This document shows positions 43,705 through 53,120 of a DNA stretch of 64,000 nucleotides, piece after piece. The notes under the pieces were generated by a model. It saw only the letters and a list, made by a program, of their open reading frames with translations. It was not told where the DNA came from and made no database searches. Within the stretch, counting starts at the first letter, position 1. The number at the start of each line of letters is the position of its first letter. A program made the position numbers and the translations under genes. The stretch comes from Proteobacteria bacterium SG_bin9 (GTDB lineage Bacteria; Pseudomonadota; Alphaproteobacteria; Rhizobiales; Xanthobacteraceae): positions 1 to 64,000 of the forward strand of contig LWDM01000053.1 of the NCBI GenBank assembly GCA_002083525.1, read 5' to 3'.

Positions 43705-44157
43705 TCAAGCGCCGGATTGCACCTGTTCGGCGAACTTCACAAAAAACTCATCGGCGAGCTTTTTCGCCGTGCCGTTGATCAACCGCTGCCCGAGCTGGGC
43801 GAGCTTGCCGCCGATCTGCGCCTCGACGTTATAGGTCAGGAGCGTACCGCCGTCCTTGTCGCTCAGGCCGACCACCGCGCCGCCCTTGGCGAAGCCGGCG
43901 ACGCCGCCCTCGCCCTCGCCGGAAATCTTGTAGCCGTTCGGCGGGTCGAGATCGCTCAGCATCACCTTGCCCTTGAAGCGCGCCGACACCGGGCCGACCT
44001 TCATCTTGGCCACCGCCTGGAAGCCGCCATCGTCGGTCTTCTGCAGTTCCTCGCAGCCGGGAATGCAGGCCTTGAGAATCGCCGGATCGTTGAGCTTCTC
44101 CCACACGGTCTGGCGCGGGGCTGCGAGTTGAACCTCGCCATTCATTGTCATGGCCAT
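43705..44157 (-). CDS. coxG: CoxG-family SRPBCC protein
   Basis: This 150-residue protein has the CoxG pattern: GEVQLAAPRQTVWEKLNDPA, ILKACIPGCEEL, FKGKVMLSDLDPP and GAVVGLSDKDGGTLLTYNV. CoxG anchors CO dehydrogenase at the membrane or binds quinones in carboxidotrophs, and relatives accompany other molybdenum hydroxylases. It lies 206 bases before coxS on the same strand, the first gene of the set. The gap 43499-43704 has no coding frame. Confidence 0.9.
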   Translation of the reverse strand: MAMTMNGEVQLAAPRQTVWEKLNDPAILKACIPGCEELQKTDDGGFQAVAKMKVGPVSARFKGKVMLSDLDPPNGYKISGEGEGGVAGFAKGGAVVGLSDKDGGTLLTYNVEAQIGGKLAQLGQRLINGTAKKLADEFFVKFAEQVQSGA

Positions 44158-44255
44158 GAGTTAGTCTCCGGACTTTTCGGGCGTATTCCTCAAGTAGTGC
44201 AGCGCGCGCCCAAAGAAAAGACCCAAACCGGCACGCTGCGTTGCGGGGGATTGGC

Positions 44256-45647
44256 ATGGCCGCGGCAAAATCGTTAGGGTGCGGCACCATCATGAGCACC
44301 GCCCTCTCGCCACTTCACGCACATCTGTTTTCGAGCGCCGCCATGCGCGCGGTGTGCGACGACGCGGCCTATCTCCAGCACATGCTCGATTTCGAGGCTG
44401 GGCTTGCCCGCGCGGAGGCGAAGGTGGGCGTGATCCCGGCGGTCGCGCTTCCGCCGATCGTCGAGGCATGCCGCGCCGAACTCTATGACATCGGCGCGCT
44501 GGCGGCCGCCTCCGCAGCCTCGGGCAACATCGCCATTCCTGCCGTGAAGATGCTCACAGCGCAGGTCGCCAAGGCCAACGCGGTCGCGGCTGGTTACGTC
44601 CATTGGGGCGCGACCAGCCAGGACGCGATCGACACCGCGACCATGCTGATGCTGCGCGCTGCGATCGACGCACTGCTCGGCGATCTTGACCGTGCGATCG
44701 CAGGCTTCGCGGCGCTGGCGAAAAAGCATCGCAATACGGCCGTGGTCGCGCGCACCTGGCTGCAGCACGCGCTGCCGATGCCGTTCGGGCTAAAGCTCGC
44801 TGAATACGCCGGTGCGCTGCATCGCTCACGCCCGCGCCTGAAAGCGTTGCGCGCGAACGGCCTCGCGCTGCAGTTCGGCGGCGCCGCCGGAACGCTCGCC
44901 GCGCTCGGCGACAACGGCCTCGCCGTTGCCGAAGAGCTGGCGCGGGAGCTCGATCTGCCGCTGCCCGATGCGCCCTGGCACACCCATCGCGATCGCATCG
45001 CCGACGCCGCGTCCGCGTTCGCCATTCTCTCCGGCACCTGCGGGAAGATCGCCCGCGACGTATCGCTGATGATGCAGACCGACACCGCCGAAGCGTTCGA
45101 GCCTGCGGGCGACGGCCGTGGCGGCTCGTCGACCATGCCGCACAAGCGCAACCCGGTCGCGGCCGCCTCTGCCATTGCTGCAGCGACGATGGCGCCCAAC
45201 CTCGCCGCGACGATTTTCGCCGCGCAGGTGCAGGATCACGAACGCAGCGCCGGACCATGGCATGCGGAGTGGCCGACGTTACCGACATTAATGCTGGTCA
45301 CCTCGGGCGCACTTGCGGCCGTCGTCGATATCGCCGAGGGCCTCGAGGTCGATGCCGCGCGCATGCAGCACAACCTCGATGCGACCGGCGGGCTCATCAT
45401 GGCGGAAGCCGTCGCGATGGCGCTCGCCACATCCGTCGGCAAAAGCAATGCGCATCACGTTGTCGAAGCCGCAAGCCGCACTGCCGTCGAAAGCAAGCAG
45501 CATCTGCGCGACGTGCTGGCCAAGGACAAAACCGTCGTCGAAAAGCTCGGCACCGACCGGCTGGCGAAGCTGTTCGATCCAAAAAACTATCAGGGCGCGG
45601 CGCAGGCGATGGTCGATCGCCTGCTCAAAGCGCTCGACAAGAGCTGA
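44256..45647 (+). CDS. pcaB: 3-carboxy-cis,cis-muconate cycloisomerase
   Basis: This 463-residue fumarase/aspartase-superfamily enzyme has the signature GGSSTMPHKRNPVAA, HWGATSQDAIDTA and LQFGGAAGTLAALG, as in PcaB. It converts 3-carboxymuconate to 4-carboxymuconolactone in protocatechuate breakdown. The ATG at 44256 has GGGGGA five bases upstream; a second ATG at 44292 would give the usual PcaB N terminus (MSTALSPL), so the start is not certain. pcaD and pcaC follow, completing the steps to 3-oxoadipate. Confidence 0.93.
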   Translation: MAAAKSLGCGTIMSTALSPLHAHLFSSAAMRAVCDDAAYLQHMLDFEAGLARAEAKVGVIPAVALPPIVEACRAELYDIGALAAASAASGNIAIPAVKMLTAQVAKANAVAAGYVHWGATSQDAIDTATMLMLRAAIDALLGDLDRAIAGFAALAKKHRNTAVVARTWLQHALPMPFGLKLAEYAGALHRSRPRLKALRANGLALQFGGAAGTLAALGDNGLAVAEELARELDLPLPDAPWHTHRDRIADAASAFAILSGTCGKIARDVSLMMQTDTAEAFEPAGDGRGGSSTMPHKRNPVAAASAIAAATMAPNLAATIFAAQVQDHERSAGPWHAEWPTLPTLMLVTSGALAAVVDIAEGLEVDAARMQHNLDATGGLIMAEAVAMALATSVGKSNAHHVVEAASRTAVESKQHLRDVLAKDKTVVEKLGTDRLAKLFDPKNYQGAAQAMVDRLLKALDKS

Positions 45648-45664
45648 GACGAGGAACCGCGAAA

Positions 45665-46450
45665 ATGCCCATGATCGATGCCGGCGACGGCTGCCTGCTC
45701 AATGTTTCGGTGGATGGGCGCGAGAGTGGTCCGACCCTCATGCTGTCGAACTCGCTCGGCTGCACGCTGCACATGTGGGAGCCGCAGATGGCGGCGCTTG
45801 CCAAGGAATTCCGCGTCATCCGCTATGACCGCCGCGGTCACGGCAAGTCCACCGTCGCGCCCGGTCCCTACTCGATGGAGCGCTTCGGCCGCGACGTATT
45901 GGCGATCCTCGACGATCTCAATATCGAGAAAGTCCACTGGTGCGGACTGTCGATGGGCGGCATGGTCGGGCAATGGCTCGGTGCCAACGCACCGGAGCGC
46001 CTCGGCCGAGTCATCCTCGCCAACACCACCTGCTACTATCCGGATCCGACCAACTGGATCAATCGCATTAAGGCCGTGACCGAGGGCGGGCTTGCGGCGA
46101 TCGTCGACACGGTGATTCAGGGCTGGCTGACCGCCGATTTCCGCGAACGCGATCCGGCCTCGACCGACCGGATGAAAGCGATGCTCGCCGCATCACCAAA
46201 GGAAGGCTATCTCGCGTGCTGCGAAGCGTTGAAAACGCTTGACCAGCGCGCGCTGCTGCCGAAGATCACCAATCCGACGCTCGTCATCGCCGGCCGGCAC
46301 GATCCCGCAACCACGCTCGCCGCCGGCGAGTTCATCCGCAGCCAGATTCCGAAAGCCAGTCTCACGATTCTCGATGCAGCACATATTTCGAACGTCGAGC
46401 AGCCGCATGCGTTCACGGATGCCGTGATCGGCTTCGTCACTCAGCGCTAA
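45665..46450 (+). CDS. pcaD: 3-oxoadipate enol-lactonase
   Basis: This 261-residue alpha/beta hydrolase has the nucleophile elbow GLSMGGMVGQW, the oxyanion strand LSNSLGCTLHMW near residue 28, YDRRGHGKS, an acid residue in IAGRHDPATT and the catalytic histidine in AAHISNVEQP. This is the PcaD pattern. It hydrolyses 3-oxoadipate enol-lactone to 3-oxoadipate. It follows pcaB by 17 bases with the ribosome site GAGGAACC, and pcaC comes next. Confidence 0.93.
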   Translation: MPMIDAGDGCLLNVSVDGRESGPTLMLSNSLGCTLHMWEPQMAALAKEFRVIRYDRRGHGKSTVAPGPYSMERFGRDVLAILDDLNIEKVHWCGLSMGGMVGQWLGANAPERLGRVILANTTCYYPDPTNWINRIKAVTEGGLAAIVDTVIQGWLTADFRERDPASTDRMKAMLAASPKEGYLACCEALKTLDQRALLPKITNPTLVIAGRHDPATTLAAGEFIRSQIPKASLTILDAAHISNVEQPHAFTDAVIGFVTQR

Positions 46451-46467
46451 ACTCTGGGGGTTAGACC

Positions 46468-46860
46468 ATGGACGATCAAGAGCGCCGCGATCGGGGCACC
46501 GCCAAGCGCCGCAAGGTTCTGGGTGACATCTGGGTCGACAAGTCGGCTGCGTCCAGCAACGACTTCAACGCGAGCTTCTACGACCTGATCACGCGCTATG
46601 CGTGGGGCGACATCTGGCAGCGTCCGCACTTCGACGACCGCACACGCCGTATCCTCGTGATCGGCACCATGGTCGCGCTCGGACACTGGGAGGAATTCCG
46701 CCTGCACGTGCGCGCCGCGCTCGCCGAAGGCGGCTTCACGCCCGACGACATCAAGGAAATCCTGCTGCAGCAGGCGATTTATTGCGGCGTGCCCGCGGCC
46801 AACACAGCCGTGCGGGAAGCGAATGGGATTATTCAGGAGCTCGGGCTGCTCGCCGGCTGA
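46468..46860 (+). CDS. pcaC: 4-carboxymuconolactone decarboxylase
   Basis: This 130-residue protein of the carboxymuconolactone decarboxylase family has VDKSAASSNDFNASFYDLIT near residue 22, RTRRILVIGTMVALGHWEEF and EILLQQAIYCGVPAANTA. PcaC makes the enol-lactone used by PcaD. As the third gene of a pcaB-pcaD-pcaC unit it closes this branch segment; pcaGH and pcaIJF are not in the window. Its 3' end overlaps the convergent membrane-protein gene by 28 bases. Confidence 0.93.
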   Translation: MDDQERRDRGTAKRRKVLGDIWVDKSAASSNDFNASFYDLITRYAWGDIWQRPHFDDRTRRILVIGTMVALGHWEEFRLHVRAALAEGGFTPDDIKEILLQQAIYCGVPAANTAVREANGIIQELGLLAG

Positions 46861-47354
46861 ACCAGCGGCAGCACGTTCTCGGCAGCAGCAGCGAATTTCG
46901 CCGCCTGCGGCTGCACCAGAAGCACGATGGCGCCGCCGAGCAGCAGCATCGTTTCGGTTGCGTGCAAACGCAGCGCCTCAGCTTCGCCAACCTTTGACGC
47001 CAGCAGCATGCCGGCAAAGCTGACGACGACGCCGAGCGTCAACGCGATCGCCAACGCCTCTTCACCGCCGCCGTTGTCGCGCCACGCCTTGCGCGCCGAC
47101 AGCGCGACGAACACCATCAGGAAAATCGCAACCGTCACCTTGGCCAGCGCGAGCAGCCAGGCGAAGCGCACGGTGCCGAGCGATGACAGATGCAGGTGAT
47201 CACTGACGAAAATCGCGGTCGCGATGTTGGTGCGATCGTAGAGACCCTGAATCGGCGACTGCCAGATGCGCCATGCGCCGAGCATCCAGACCGGAACGAA
47301 ATACGCCGCCAGCAGGAAGCCGTTGTAGGTTCCGATCCGTTTTCCGCCGAGCAT
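46833..47354 (-). CDS. Hypothetical four-helix membrane protein
   Basis: This 173-residue protein has four hydrophobic segments: YNGFLLAAYFVPVWMLGAW, AWLLALAKVTVAIFLMVFVA, LAIALTLGVVVSFAGMLLAS and TMLLLGGAIVLLV. I do not recognise a family. The start at 47354 is a conservative choice; the frame stays open to 47426. It overlaps pcaC tail to tail, so antisense effects between them are possible. Confidence 0.7.
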   Translation of the reverse strand: MLGGKRIGTYNGFLLAAYFVPVWMLGAWRIWQSPIQGLYDRTNIATAIFVSDHLHLSSLGTVRFAWLLALAKVTVAIFLMVFVALSARKAWRDNGGGEEALAIALTLGVVVSFAGMLLASKVGEAEALRLHATETMLLLGGAIVLLVQPQAAKFAAAAENVLPLVQPASSPSS

Positions 47355-47510
47355 CACGCCGTTCCTTCGCACCAGGATCGGCCCGCACGGCGGGCCGCAT
47401 GCATGGCGGGAGGTAACGCCGGTCAAATGGGAGCGGCAATGGAAACCAATTGTTTACCTTAATCTCCCGGTGGGAACTCACAGCTTTCAACAGCGCCTGC
47501 GTCAGACACG

Positions 47511-47537
47511 AAAAATCCCGCCTTGCGGCGGGATTTT
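47511..47537 (-). terminator. Bidirectional rho-independent terminator
   Basis: AAAAATCCCGCC-TTGC-GGCGGGATTTT gives an 8-bp GC-rich stem with A/T tails on both sides. It ends the small Q-rich gene on the minus strand (stop at 47564). Confidence 0.85.
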
Positions 47538-47563
47538 CCTTAAGGAAGCCTTGCTTGGAAACC

Positions 47564-47689
47564 CTAGCGTTGGGGCTGCTGCTGGCCGGGCTTCTGACCC
47601 GGGTCCTGCTGCTGCTGGCCAGGCTTTTGCCCGCCGCCCTGCTGCTGTTGGCCGGGCTTCTGGTTCGGGCTCTGGTTCTGCTGGTTCAC
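47564..47689 (-). CDS. Small glutamine/proline-rich hydrophilic protein
   Basis: This 41-residue product is composed of repeats of the type QKPGQQQ (three copies) with no hydrophobic segment, so it is probably disordered. Evidence that it is real: a GTG start at 47689 preceded by GGAGGTTCCA, and a strong terminator 27 bases after the stop. A longer in-frame extension to 47827 lacks such signals. Similar short KPGQQQ proteins are, from recall, found in Bradyrhizobium relatives. Function unknown. The 284-base gap that follows to the liv operon shows nothing else I can support. Confidence 0.6.
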   Translation of the reverse strand: MNQQNQSPNQKPGQQQQGGGQKPGQQQQDPGQKPGQQQPQR

Positions 47690-47973
47690 TGGAACCTCCA
47701 TTGCTGGGTTGAACGACAAACCAACGCCGGCACGCAATTTTGGTTGCGCGTAAGCGGCCTGACGGGCGTGATGATTGCCGGGCGATTTCGTGACATCGCT
47801 GCGGCGCGGGAACATCGCCGTTCCCACCCGCCCACAGGTTGTAGATGTCGCACTGGGCCGTGTTGCTGGGCCTAGTTCCCGCTGTTAACAATCTGAACGA
47901 ACGACACGTCGCTCCGGCTGCCGGGCCTCGGGGGACGCCGTCACATCAGTCTTCGGCGGTCACATCGAGGTCC

Positions 47974-48888
47974 ATGGCTTATTTCACCCAGCAATTGATC
48001 AACGGCCTCGTCCTCGGCTCGATCTACGGACTGATCGCGATCGGCTACACGATGGTCTACGGCATCGTCGGCATGATCAATTTCGCGCACGGCGATATTT
48101 TCATGATCGGCGGCTTCATTGCCCTGATCACGTTCCTCATTCTGGTGTCGATCGGCCTCACCACGGTACCGGTGATCCTGCTGCTGGTGTTGCTCGTCGC
48201 CATGGCGATGACCGCCCTCTACGGCTGGAGTGTGGAGCGCATCGCCTATCGCCCGCTACGGCACTCGTTCCGTCTCGCGCCGATGCTCTCGGCCATCGGC
48301 ATGTCGTTCGCGCTGACGAACTTCGCGCAGGTCGCGCAAGGCGCGCGCGTGAAGCCGGTGCCACCGATCATCCCCGGCGGCTACCAGCTGTTCGAACGCG
48401 ACGGCTTCGTGGTGCAGCTCTCCAACATCCAGATCATCGTCGTGCTGGCAACGCTCGTGCTGCTCGCGGTCTTCACCTACTTCGTGTCGCAGACCCGCAT
48501 GGGCCGCGACATGCGTGCCTGCGAGCAGGATCAGACGATGGCGTCACTGCTCGGCGTCGACGTCGACCGCACCATCTCGATGACATTCGTCATCGGCGCG
48601 GCGCTCGCAGCCGTCGCAGGCCTGATGTACCTGCTCTACTACGGCCTCGTCGATTTCTTTATGGGCTTCGTTGCCGGCATCAAGGCGTTCACCGCCGCGG
48701 TGCTGGGCGGCATCGGCTCGCTGCCCGGCGCAATGCTCGGCGGTCTGTTGATCGGATTGATCGAGACGTTGTGGTCCGCCTACTTCTCGGTCGAGTACAA
48801 GGACGTTGCCGCGTTCTCGATCCTGATCGTCGTCCTGATCTTCCTTCCGACCGGCCTGCTCGGCCGTCCGGAAGTCGAAAAAGTCTGA
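47974..48888 (+). CDS. livH: Branched-chain amino-acid ABC transporter permease LivH
   Basis: This 304-residue LivH-type permease has about eight membrane helices, the N-terminal GLVLGSIYGLIAIGYTMVYG, NFAHGDIFMIGG, and the cytoplasmic EAA-like region RACEQDQTMASLLGVDVDR. It forms the channel of a high-affinity importer for branched-chain or other amino acids with LivM. Its ATG at 47974 has CGAGGTCC upstream. It is the first gene of livH-M-G-F-K, with 10 bases to livM. Confidence 0.94.
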   Translation: MAYFTQQLINGLVLGSIYGLIAIGYTMVYGIVGMINFAHGDIFMIGGFIALITFLILVSIGLTTVPVILLLVLLVAMAMTALYGWSVERIAYRPLRHSFRLAPMLSAIGMSFALTNFAQVAQGARVKPVPPIIPGGYQLFERDGFVVQLSNIQIIVVLATLVLLAVFTYFVSQTRMGRDMRACEQDQTMASLLGVDVDRTISMTFVIGAALAAVAGLMYLLYYGLVDFFMGFVAGIKAFTAAVLGGIGSLPGAMLGGLLIGLIETLWSAYFSVEYKDVAAFSILIVVLIFLPTGLLGRPEVEKV

Positions 48889-48898
48889 CGGATCGTCC

Positions 48899-50236
48899 GT
48901 GGCCGCCGCCCCGAAAACCGCCATCGCCGCGACCGGCGCCGAAGCCGCGCCGCGCGGCATCGGCTTTGCTCTCAAGAAATCCTTCCTCAGCGCGCTTGTC
49001 GCGCTGATTTTGTTTTCGCTGATGATCGGCGTGCGCACCGAGGCCGGCCCGACCGGCCAGCTCGTGTACTGGACGCGCTTCAACGAACTCGCCGGCGTCG
49101 TTGCCGCGGTCTTCGTCGGCAGCCTCCTTCTCGAGCTGCTGCGGGGCTGGGTCGGACCGATCGACGCGGATCGCTTCATTCCACAATCGGCAACCAGCGC
49201 ACTGAAAGTCGTGCAGCGCCTGCTGCCGCCGGCGCTGCTCGCCTTCACGCTGGTCTTTCCGATCATCTTTTATGAGCAGCGCTACATTCTCGATCTCGGG
49301 ATTCTGATCTTGACCTACGTCATGCTCGGATGGGGATTGAATGTGGTCGTCGGCCTCGCCGGCCTGCTCGATCTCGGCTACGTCGCGTTCTATGCCGTCG
49401 GCGCCTATTCCTACGCGCTGCTGGCGACGACGTTTGGCTTCTCGTTCTGGATTTGCCTGCCTCTGGCCGGCATCCTCGCCGCCTTCTGCGGCGTACTCCT
49501 CGGCTTTCCCGTACTGCGGCTCAAGGGCGACTATCTCGCCATCGTCACGCTCGCGTTCGGCGAGATCATCCGCCTCATCCTGATCAACTGGCAAACGCTG
49601 ACCGGCGGTCCGAACGGTATCACCGGTATTCCGCGTCCGTCGTTCTTTGGAATCCCGTTCACAAACAGCGACGACGGCTTCGCCTCGCGTTTCGGCCTCG
49701 ACTTCTCGCCGATCCACCGCATCGTGTTCCTGTTCTACCTGATCCTCGCGCTCGCGCTGATCACCAACTGGGTAACGATCCGGCTGCGACGCCTGCCGAT
49801 CGGCCGCGCGTGGGAAGCGATGCGCGAGGACGAAGTCGCCTGCCGTGCGCTCGGCATCAACATCACCACCACCAAGCTCACCGCGTTCGCGACCGGCGCC
49901 ATGTTCGGCGGCTTCGCGGGGTCGTTCTTCGCCACACGGCAGGGCTTCATCAGTCCCGAGTCCTTCACCTTCCACGAGTCGGCGCTGGTGCTGGCGATCG
50001 TCGTGCTCGGCGGCATGGGTTCGCAGCTCGGCGTCGCGCTCGCGGCGCTGGTGATGATCGGCGGCTTTGAGCTGTTCCGCGACTTCGAGCAGTACCGCAT
50101 GCTGGTGTTCGGCCTCGCCATGGTCGCGATCATGATCTGGCGTCCGCGCGGCCTTGTCGGCCATCGCGAGGCGACGGTGTTCCTGCATCACCGCACCGAA
50201 ATCTCCGCCGAACTGACGCGCGAGGGCCGTGCGTGA
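48899..50236 (+). CDS. livM: Branched-chain amino-acid ABC transporter permease LivM
   Basis: This 445-residue LivM-type permease has a long N-terminal extension (about 135 residues with extra helices) before the standard domain (GWGLNVVVGLAGLLDLGYVA, FPVLRLKGDYLAIVTLAFGE, EAMREDEVACRALGINIT). The GTG start lies 10 bases after livH, and the stop overlaps livG as GTGA, so production is coupled. Confidence 0.93.
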   Translation: MAAAPKTAIAATGAEAAPRGIGFALKKSFLSALVALILFSLMIGVRTEAGPTGQLVYWTRFNELAGVVAAVFVGSLLLELLRGWVGPIDADRFIPQSATSALKVVQRLLPPALLAFTLVFPIIFYEQRYILDLGILILTYVMLGWGLNVVVGLAGLLDLGYVAFYAVGAYSYALLATTFGFSFWICLPLAGILAAFCGVLLGFPVLRLKGDYLAIVTLAFGEIIRLILINWQTLTGGPNGITGIPRPSFFGIPFTNSDDGFASRFGLDFSPIHRIVFLFYLILALALITNWVTIRLRRLPIGRAWEAMREDEVACRALGINITTTKLTAFATGAMFGGFAGSFFATRQGFISPESFTFHESALVLAIVVLGGMGSQLGVALAALVMIGGFELFRDFEQYRMLVFGLAMVAIMIWRPRGLVGHREATVFLHHRTEISAELTREGRA

Positions 50237-51093
50237 ACGCGTCCCCGGCCGACAAGCTTGCAGACAGTGACATTCTGAATGTCACCGGCCTCACCATGCG
50301 CTTCGGCGGCATCGTGGCGATCAACAACCTGTCGTTCGCTGCCAAGCGCGGACAGATCACGGCGCTGATCGGCCCGAATGGCGCCGGCAAGACCACCGTC
50401 TTCAACTGCATCACCGGCTTCTATCGGCCGACAGGCGGCAACATCCGCCTCAACCACGCCAACGGACACAGCTATGTCCTGCAGGAGCTGAACGACTTCC
50501 GCATCTGCAAGGTCGCCAAGGTTGCGCGCACCTTTCAGAACATCCGCCTCTTCCCCGGCCTGACCGCGTTGGAAAACCTGATGGTCGCGCAGCACAACAC
50601 CTTGATGCGCGCCTCCGGCCTGACGTTCCTCGGCCTGATCGGTGCGCCGAGCTGGCGCGCCGCCGAGAAGAACGCCATTGACCTCGCCCGCTACTGGCTC
50701 GAGCGCGTCAAGCTGCTCGACCGGGCCGACGAGGCCGCCGGCAATCTGCCCTACGGCGATCAGCGCCGCCTCGAGATCGCGCGCGCCATGTGCACCGAGC
50801 CGGCGCTGCTTTGTCTTGACGAACCCGCAGCCGGCCTGAACGCGCGGGAAAGCGGCGAACTGAATGAGCTTCTCCTGTCCATCCGCAACGACCGCGGCGC
50901 GTCGGTGCTGCTGATCGAGCACGACATGTCGGTGGTGATGGAGATCTCCGACCACGTCGTCGTGCTCGACTACGGCGTCAAGATCGCCGACGGCACGCCT
51001 GCCGATGTGCGCAACGATCCGAAGGTTATCGCCGCCTATCTTGGCTCGGACGAAGAGGAAGCGTTGGCCGTCATGGAGGCTGACGCGAAATGA
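50233..51093 (+). CDS. livG: Branched-chain amino-acid ABC transporter ATP-binding protein LivG
   Basis: This 286-residue ATPase has Walker A GPNGAGKTTVF near residue 49, the LivG-type signature NLPYGDQRRLEIARAM, Walker B LLCLDEPAAGLN and the histidine switch IEHDMSVVM. It contains the usual LivG insert (LIGAPSWRAAEKN). The gene overlaps both its neighbours by four bases. Confidence 0.94.
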   Translation: MNASPADKLADSDILNVTGLTMRFGGIVAINNLSFAAKRGQITALIGPNGAGKTTVFNCITGFYRPTGGNIRLNHANGHSYVLQELNDFRICKVAKVARTFQNIRLFPGLTALENLMVAQHNTLMRASGLTFLGLIGAPSWRAAEKNAIDLARYWLERVKLLDRADEAAGNLPYGDQRRLEIARAMCTEPALLCLDEPAAGLNARESGELNELLLSIRNDRGASVLLIEHDMSVVMEISDHVVVLDYGVKIADGTPADVRNDPKVIAAYLGSDEEEALAVMEADAK

Positions 51094-51821
51094 CCGCACC
51101 CCTCCTCGCCATTCGCGGCGTTCAGGCCGCCTACGGCAAGATCGTCGCGCTGAAGGGCGTGGACGTCGAGATCAAACCACGCGAGATCGTGGCGCTGATC
51201 GGCGCCAACGGCGCCGGCAAGTCGACCTTGATGATGACGGTGTTCGGCCGCCCGCGTGCCCGCGCCGGCGCGATCGAGTTCGACGGGCAGGACATCACCC
51301 AGCTTCCGACCCACGAGATCGCGCGGCTTCGGATCGCGCAGTCGCCGGAAGGCCGCCGTATCTTTCCGCGCATGAGCGTCGCGGAAAATCTCCAGATGGG
51401 CGCGGACGCGACCGAGGGCACTCCGGCCGAGCGCAACGCCAGTCTCGAAAAGGTCATGACGTTGTTCCCCCGCCTGAAGGAACGGCTGACCCAACGCGGA
51501 GGCACGCTCTCCGGCGGCGAACAGCAGATGCTGGCTATCGGCCGCGCGCTGATGAGCCGCCCGCGCCTCCTGATGCTGGACGAGCCCTCGCTCGGGCTCG
51601 CGCCGCTGATCGCACGGCAGATCTTCGATGCGATCCGCACCCTCAACAAACAGGACGGGCTTGCGGTGCTGATTGTCGAGCAGAACGCCAACCACGCGCT
51701 GCGCCTTGCCCATCGTGGCTACGTTCTGGTCAACGGTGCCATCACCTTGAGCGGCGCCGGCAACGAACTGTTGCAGAAGCCGGAAATCCGCGCCGCCTAT
51801 CTCGAAGGCGGCCGCCACTAG
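51090..51821 (+). CDS. livF: Branched-chain amino-acid ABC transporter ATP-binding protein LivF
   Basis: This 243-residue ATPase has Walker A GANGAGKSTLMM near residue 35, the LivF-type region QSPEGRRIFPRMSVAENL, signature LSGGEQQMLAIGRALM and Walker B LLMLDEPSLGLAP. It dimerises with LivG. The ATGA overlap with livG couples translation. The 171-base gap to livK may hold a promoter, allowing extra production of the binding protein. Confidence 0.94.
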   Translation: MTAPLLAIRGVQAAYGKIVALKGVDVEIKPREIVALIGANGAGKSTLMMTVFGRPRARAGAIEFDGQDITQLPTHEIARLRIAQSPEGRRIFPRMSVAENLQMGADATEGTPAERNASLEKVMTLFPRLKERLTQRGGTLSGGEQQMLAIGRALMSRPRLLMLDEPSLGLAPLIARQIFDAIRTLNKQDGLAVLIVEQNANHALRLAHRGYVLVNGAITLSGAGNELLQKPEIRAAYLEGGRH

Positions 51822-51992
51822 CTCCTTTCTGGGGAAGACTATTCCCTGCGGCAAGATGCCCCGCAGCGCGTTTTGCGTGGCAAAAAATTGCCGATGACTT
51901 GGCCCCCAAATCGGCTGAGTATACCCTCCGCTTTGCCACTCCGGCCCTCCCGGGCCGGCCATATGTTCATGGACCATCGCGAGGACATCCGA

Positions 51993-53111
51993 ATGAAAAC
52001 CTTGAAACTTATCGGCCTTACGCTTGCCGCGTCGTTTGCGCTGTCGGCGCAGGCGCTCGCCCAGGATATTCCCGTCGCCGTCGCAGGACCCATGACCGGT
52101 GGCGAAGCCGCCTTCGGCCGCCAGATGAAGAACGGCGCGGAACTCGCGGTCGCCGACATCAACGCCGCCGGCGGCGTGCTCGGCAAGAAGCTGGCGCTCC
52201 AGGTTGGCGACGACGTCTGCGATCCGAAGCAGGCACGCTCGGTGGCTGAAAAGCTCTCCGGCAACAAGGTGGCGTTCGTCGCCGGGCACTTCTGCTCGTC
52301 CTCGTCGATCCCGGCCTCGGAAGTCTACGCCGAAAGCAACGTGCTGCAGATCACCCCGGCCTCGACCAACCCGCAGTTCACCGAGCGCAAGCTCTGGAAC
52401 ACGATGCGCGTGTGCGGCCGTGACGACCAGCAGGGTCTCGTCGCCGCCGACTACATCAAGAAGACCTTCGCGGGCAAGAACATCGCGATCCTCAACGACA
52501 AGACCACGTACGGCAAGGGTCTCGCCGACGAAACCAAGAAGGCGCTGAACGCCGCCGGCGTGCAGGAGAAGCTCTTCGAGTCCTACACCAAGGGCGAGAA
52601 GGACTTTAACGCCATCGTCTCGCGCCTGAAGAGCGAGAACATCGACCTCGTCTATGTCGGCGGCTACCACCAGGAAGCCGGTGCGATTGTGCGCCAGATG
52701 CGGGCGCAGGGTCTCAAGACCCTGCTGATGGCCGGCGACGCGCTCAACGACAAGGAGTTCGCGGCAATCACCGGCAAGGACGCCGAAGGCACCCTCTTCA
52801 CCTTCGGTCCGGATCCGCGCAAGAAGGACACCGCGAAGTCGATCGTCGAGAAGTTCAAGGCCAAAGGCATCGATCCGGAGGGCTACACGCTCTACACCTA
52901 CGCCACCATGCAGGTGTGGTCGCAGGCGGTTGCCAAGGCCGGCACCACCGACGCCAAGAAGGTCGCCGACACCATCAAGGCCGGCGAGTGGGATACGGTG
53001 ATCGGCAAGCTCGGCTTCGACGCCAAGGGTGATATCAAAGTGATCGACTACGTCGTCTACAAGTGGGACGATAAGGGCAACTACACCGAGATCACCAAGC
53101 AGGGTTCGTAA
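51993..53111 (+). CDS. livK: Branched-chain amino-acid ABC transporter substrate-binding protein LivK-like
   Basis: This 372-residue periplasmic binding protein has a signal peptide (KTLKLIGLTLAASFALSAQA, cleavage after LAQ). The ligand-contacting segment GHFCSSSSIPASEVY and the following ITPASTNPQFTE match the leucine/isoleucine/valine-binding protein family. It delivers amino acids to LivHMGF. It ends in a strong terminator. Its sequence is clearly the closest relative in the window of the sensor halves of the three caspase fusions that follow, including GRDDQQG and TYGKGLADETKKALNA. Confidence 0.94.
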   Translation: MKTLKLIGLTLAASFALSAQALAQDIPVAVAGPMTGGEAAFGRQMKNGAELAVADINAAGGVLGKKLALQVGDDVCDPKQARSVAEKLSGNKVAFVAGHFCSSSSIPASEVYAESNVLQITPASTNPQFTERKLWNTMRVCGRDDQQGLVAADYIKKTFAGKNIAILNDKTTYGKGLADETKKALNAAGVQEKLFESYTKGEKDFNAIVSRLKSENIDLVYVGGYHQEAGAIVRQMRAQGLKTLLMAGDALNDKEFAAITGKDAEGTLFTFGPDPRKKDTAKSIVEKFKAKGIDPEGYTLYTYATMQVWSQAVAKAGTTDAKKVADTIKAGEWDTVIGKLGFDAKGDIKVIDYVVYKWDDKGNYTEITKQGS

Positions 53112-53120
53112 GACACCCGA

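Noticed and set aside
48689..50191. 500-codon antisense frame over livM
   Set aside because: Composition of charged residues only; it mirrors the membrane protein codons of livM.
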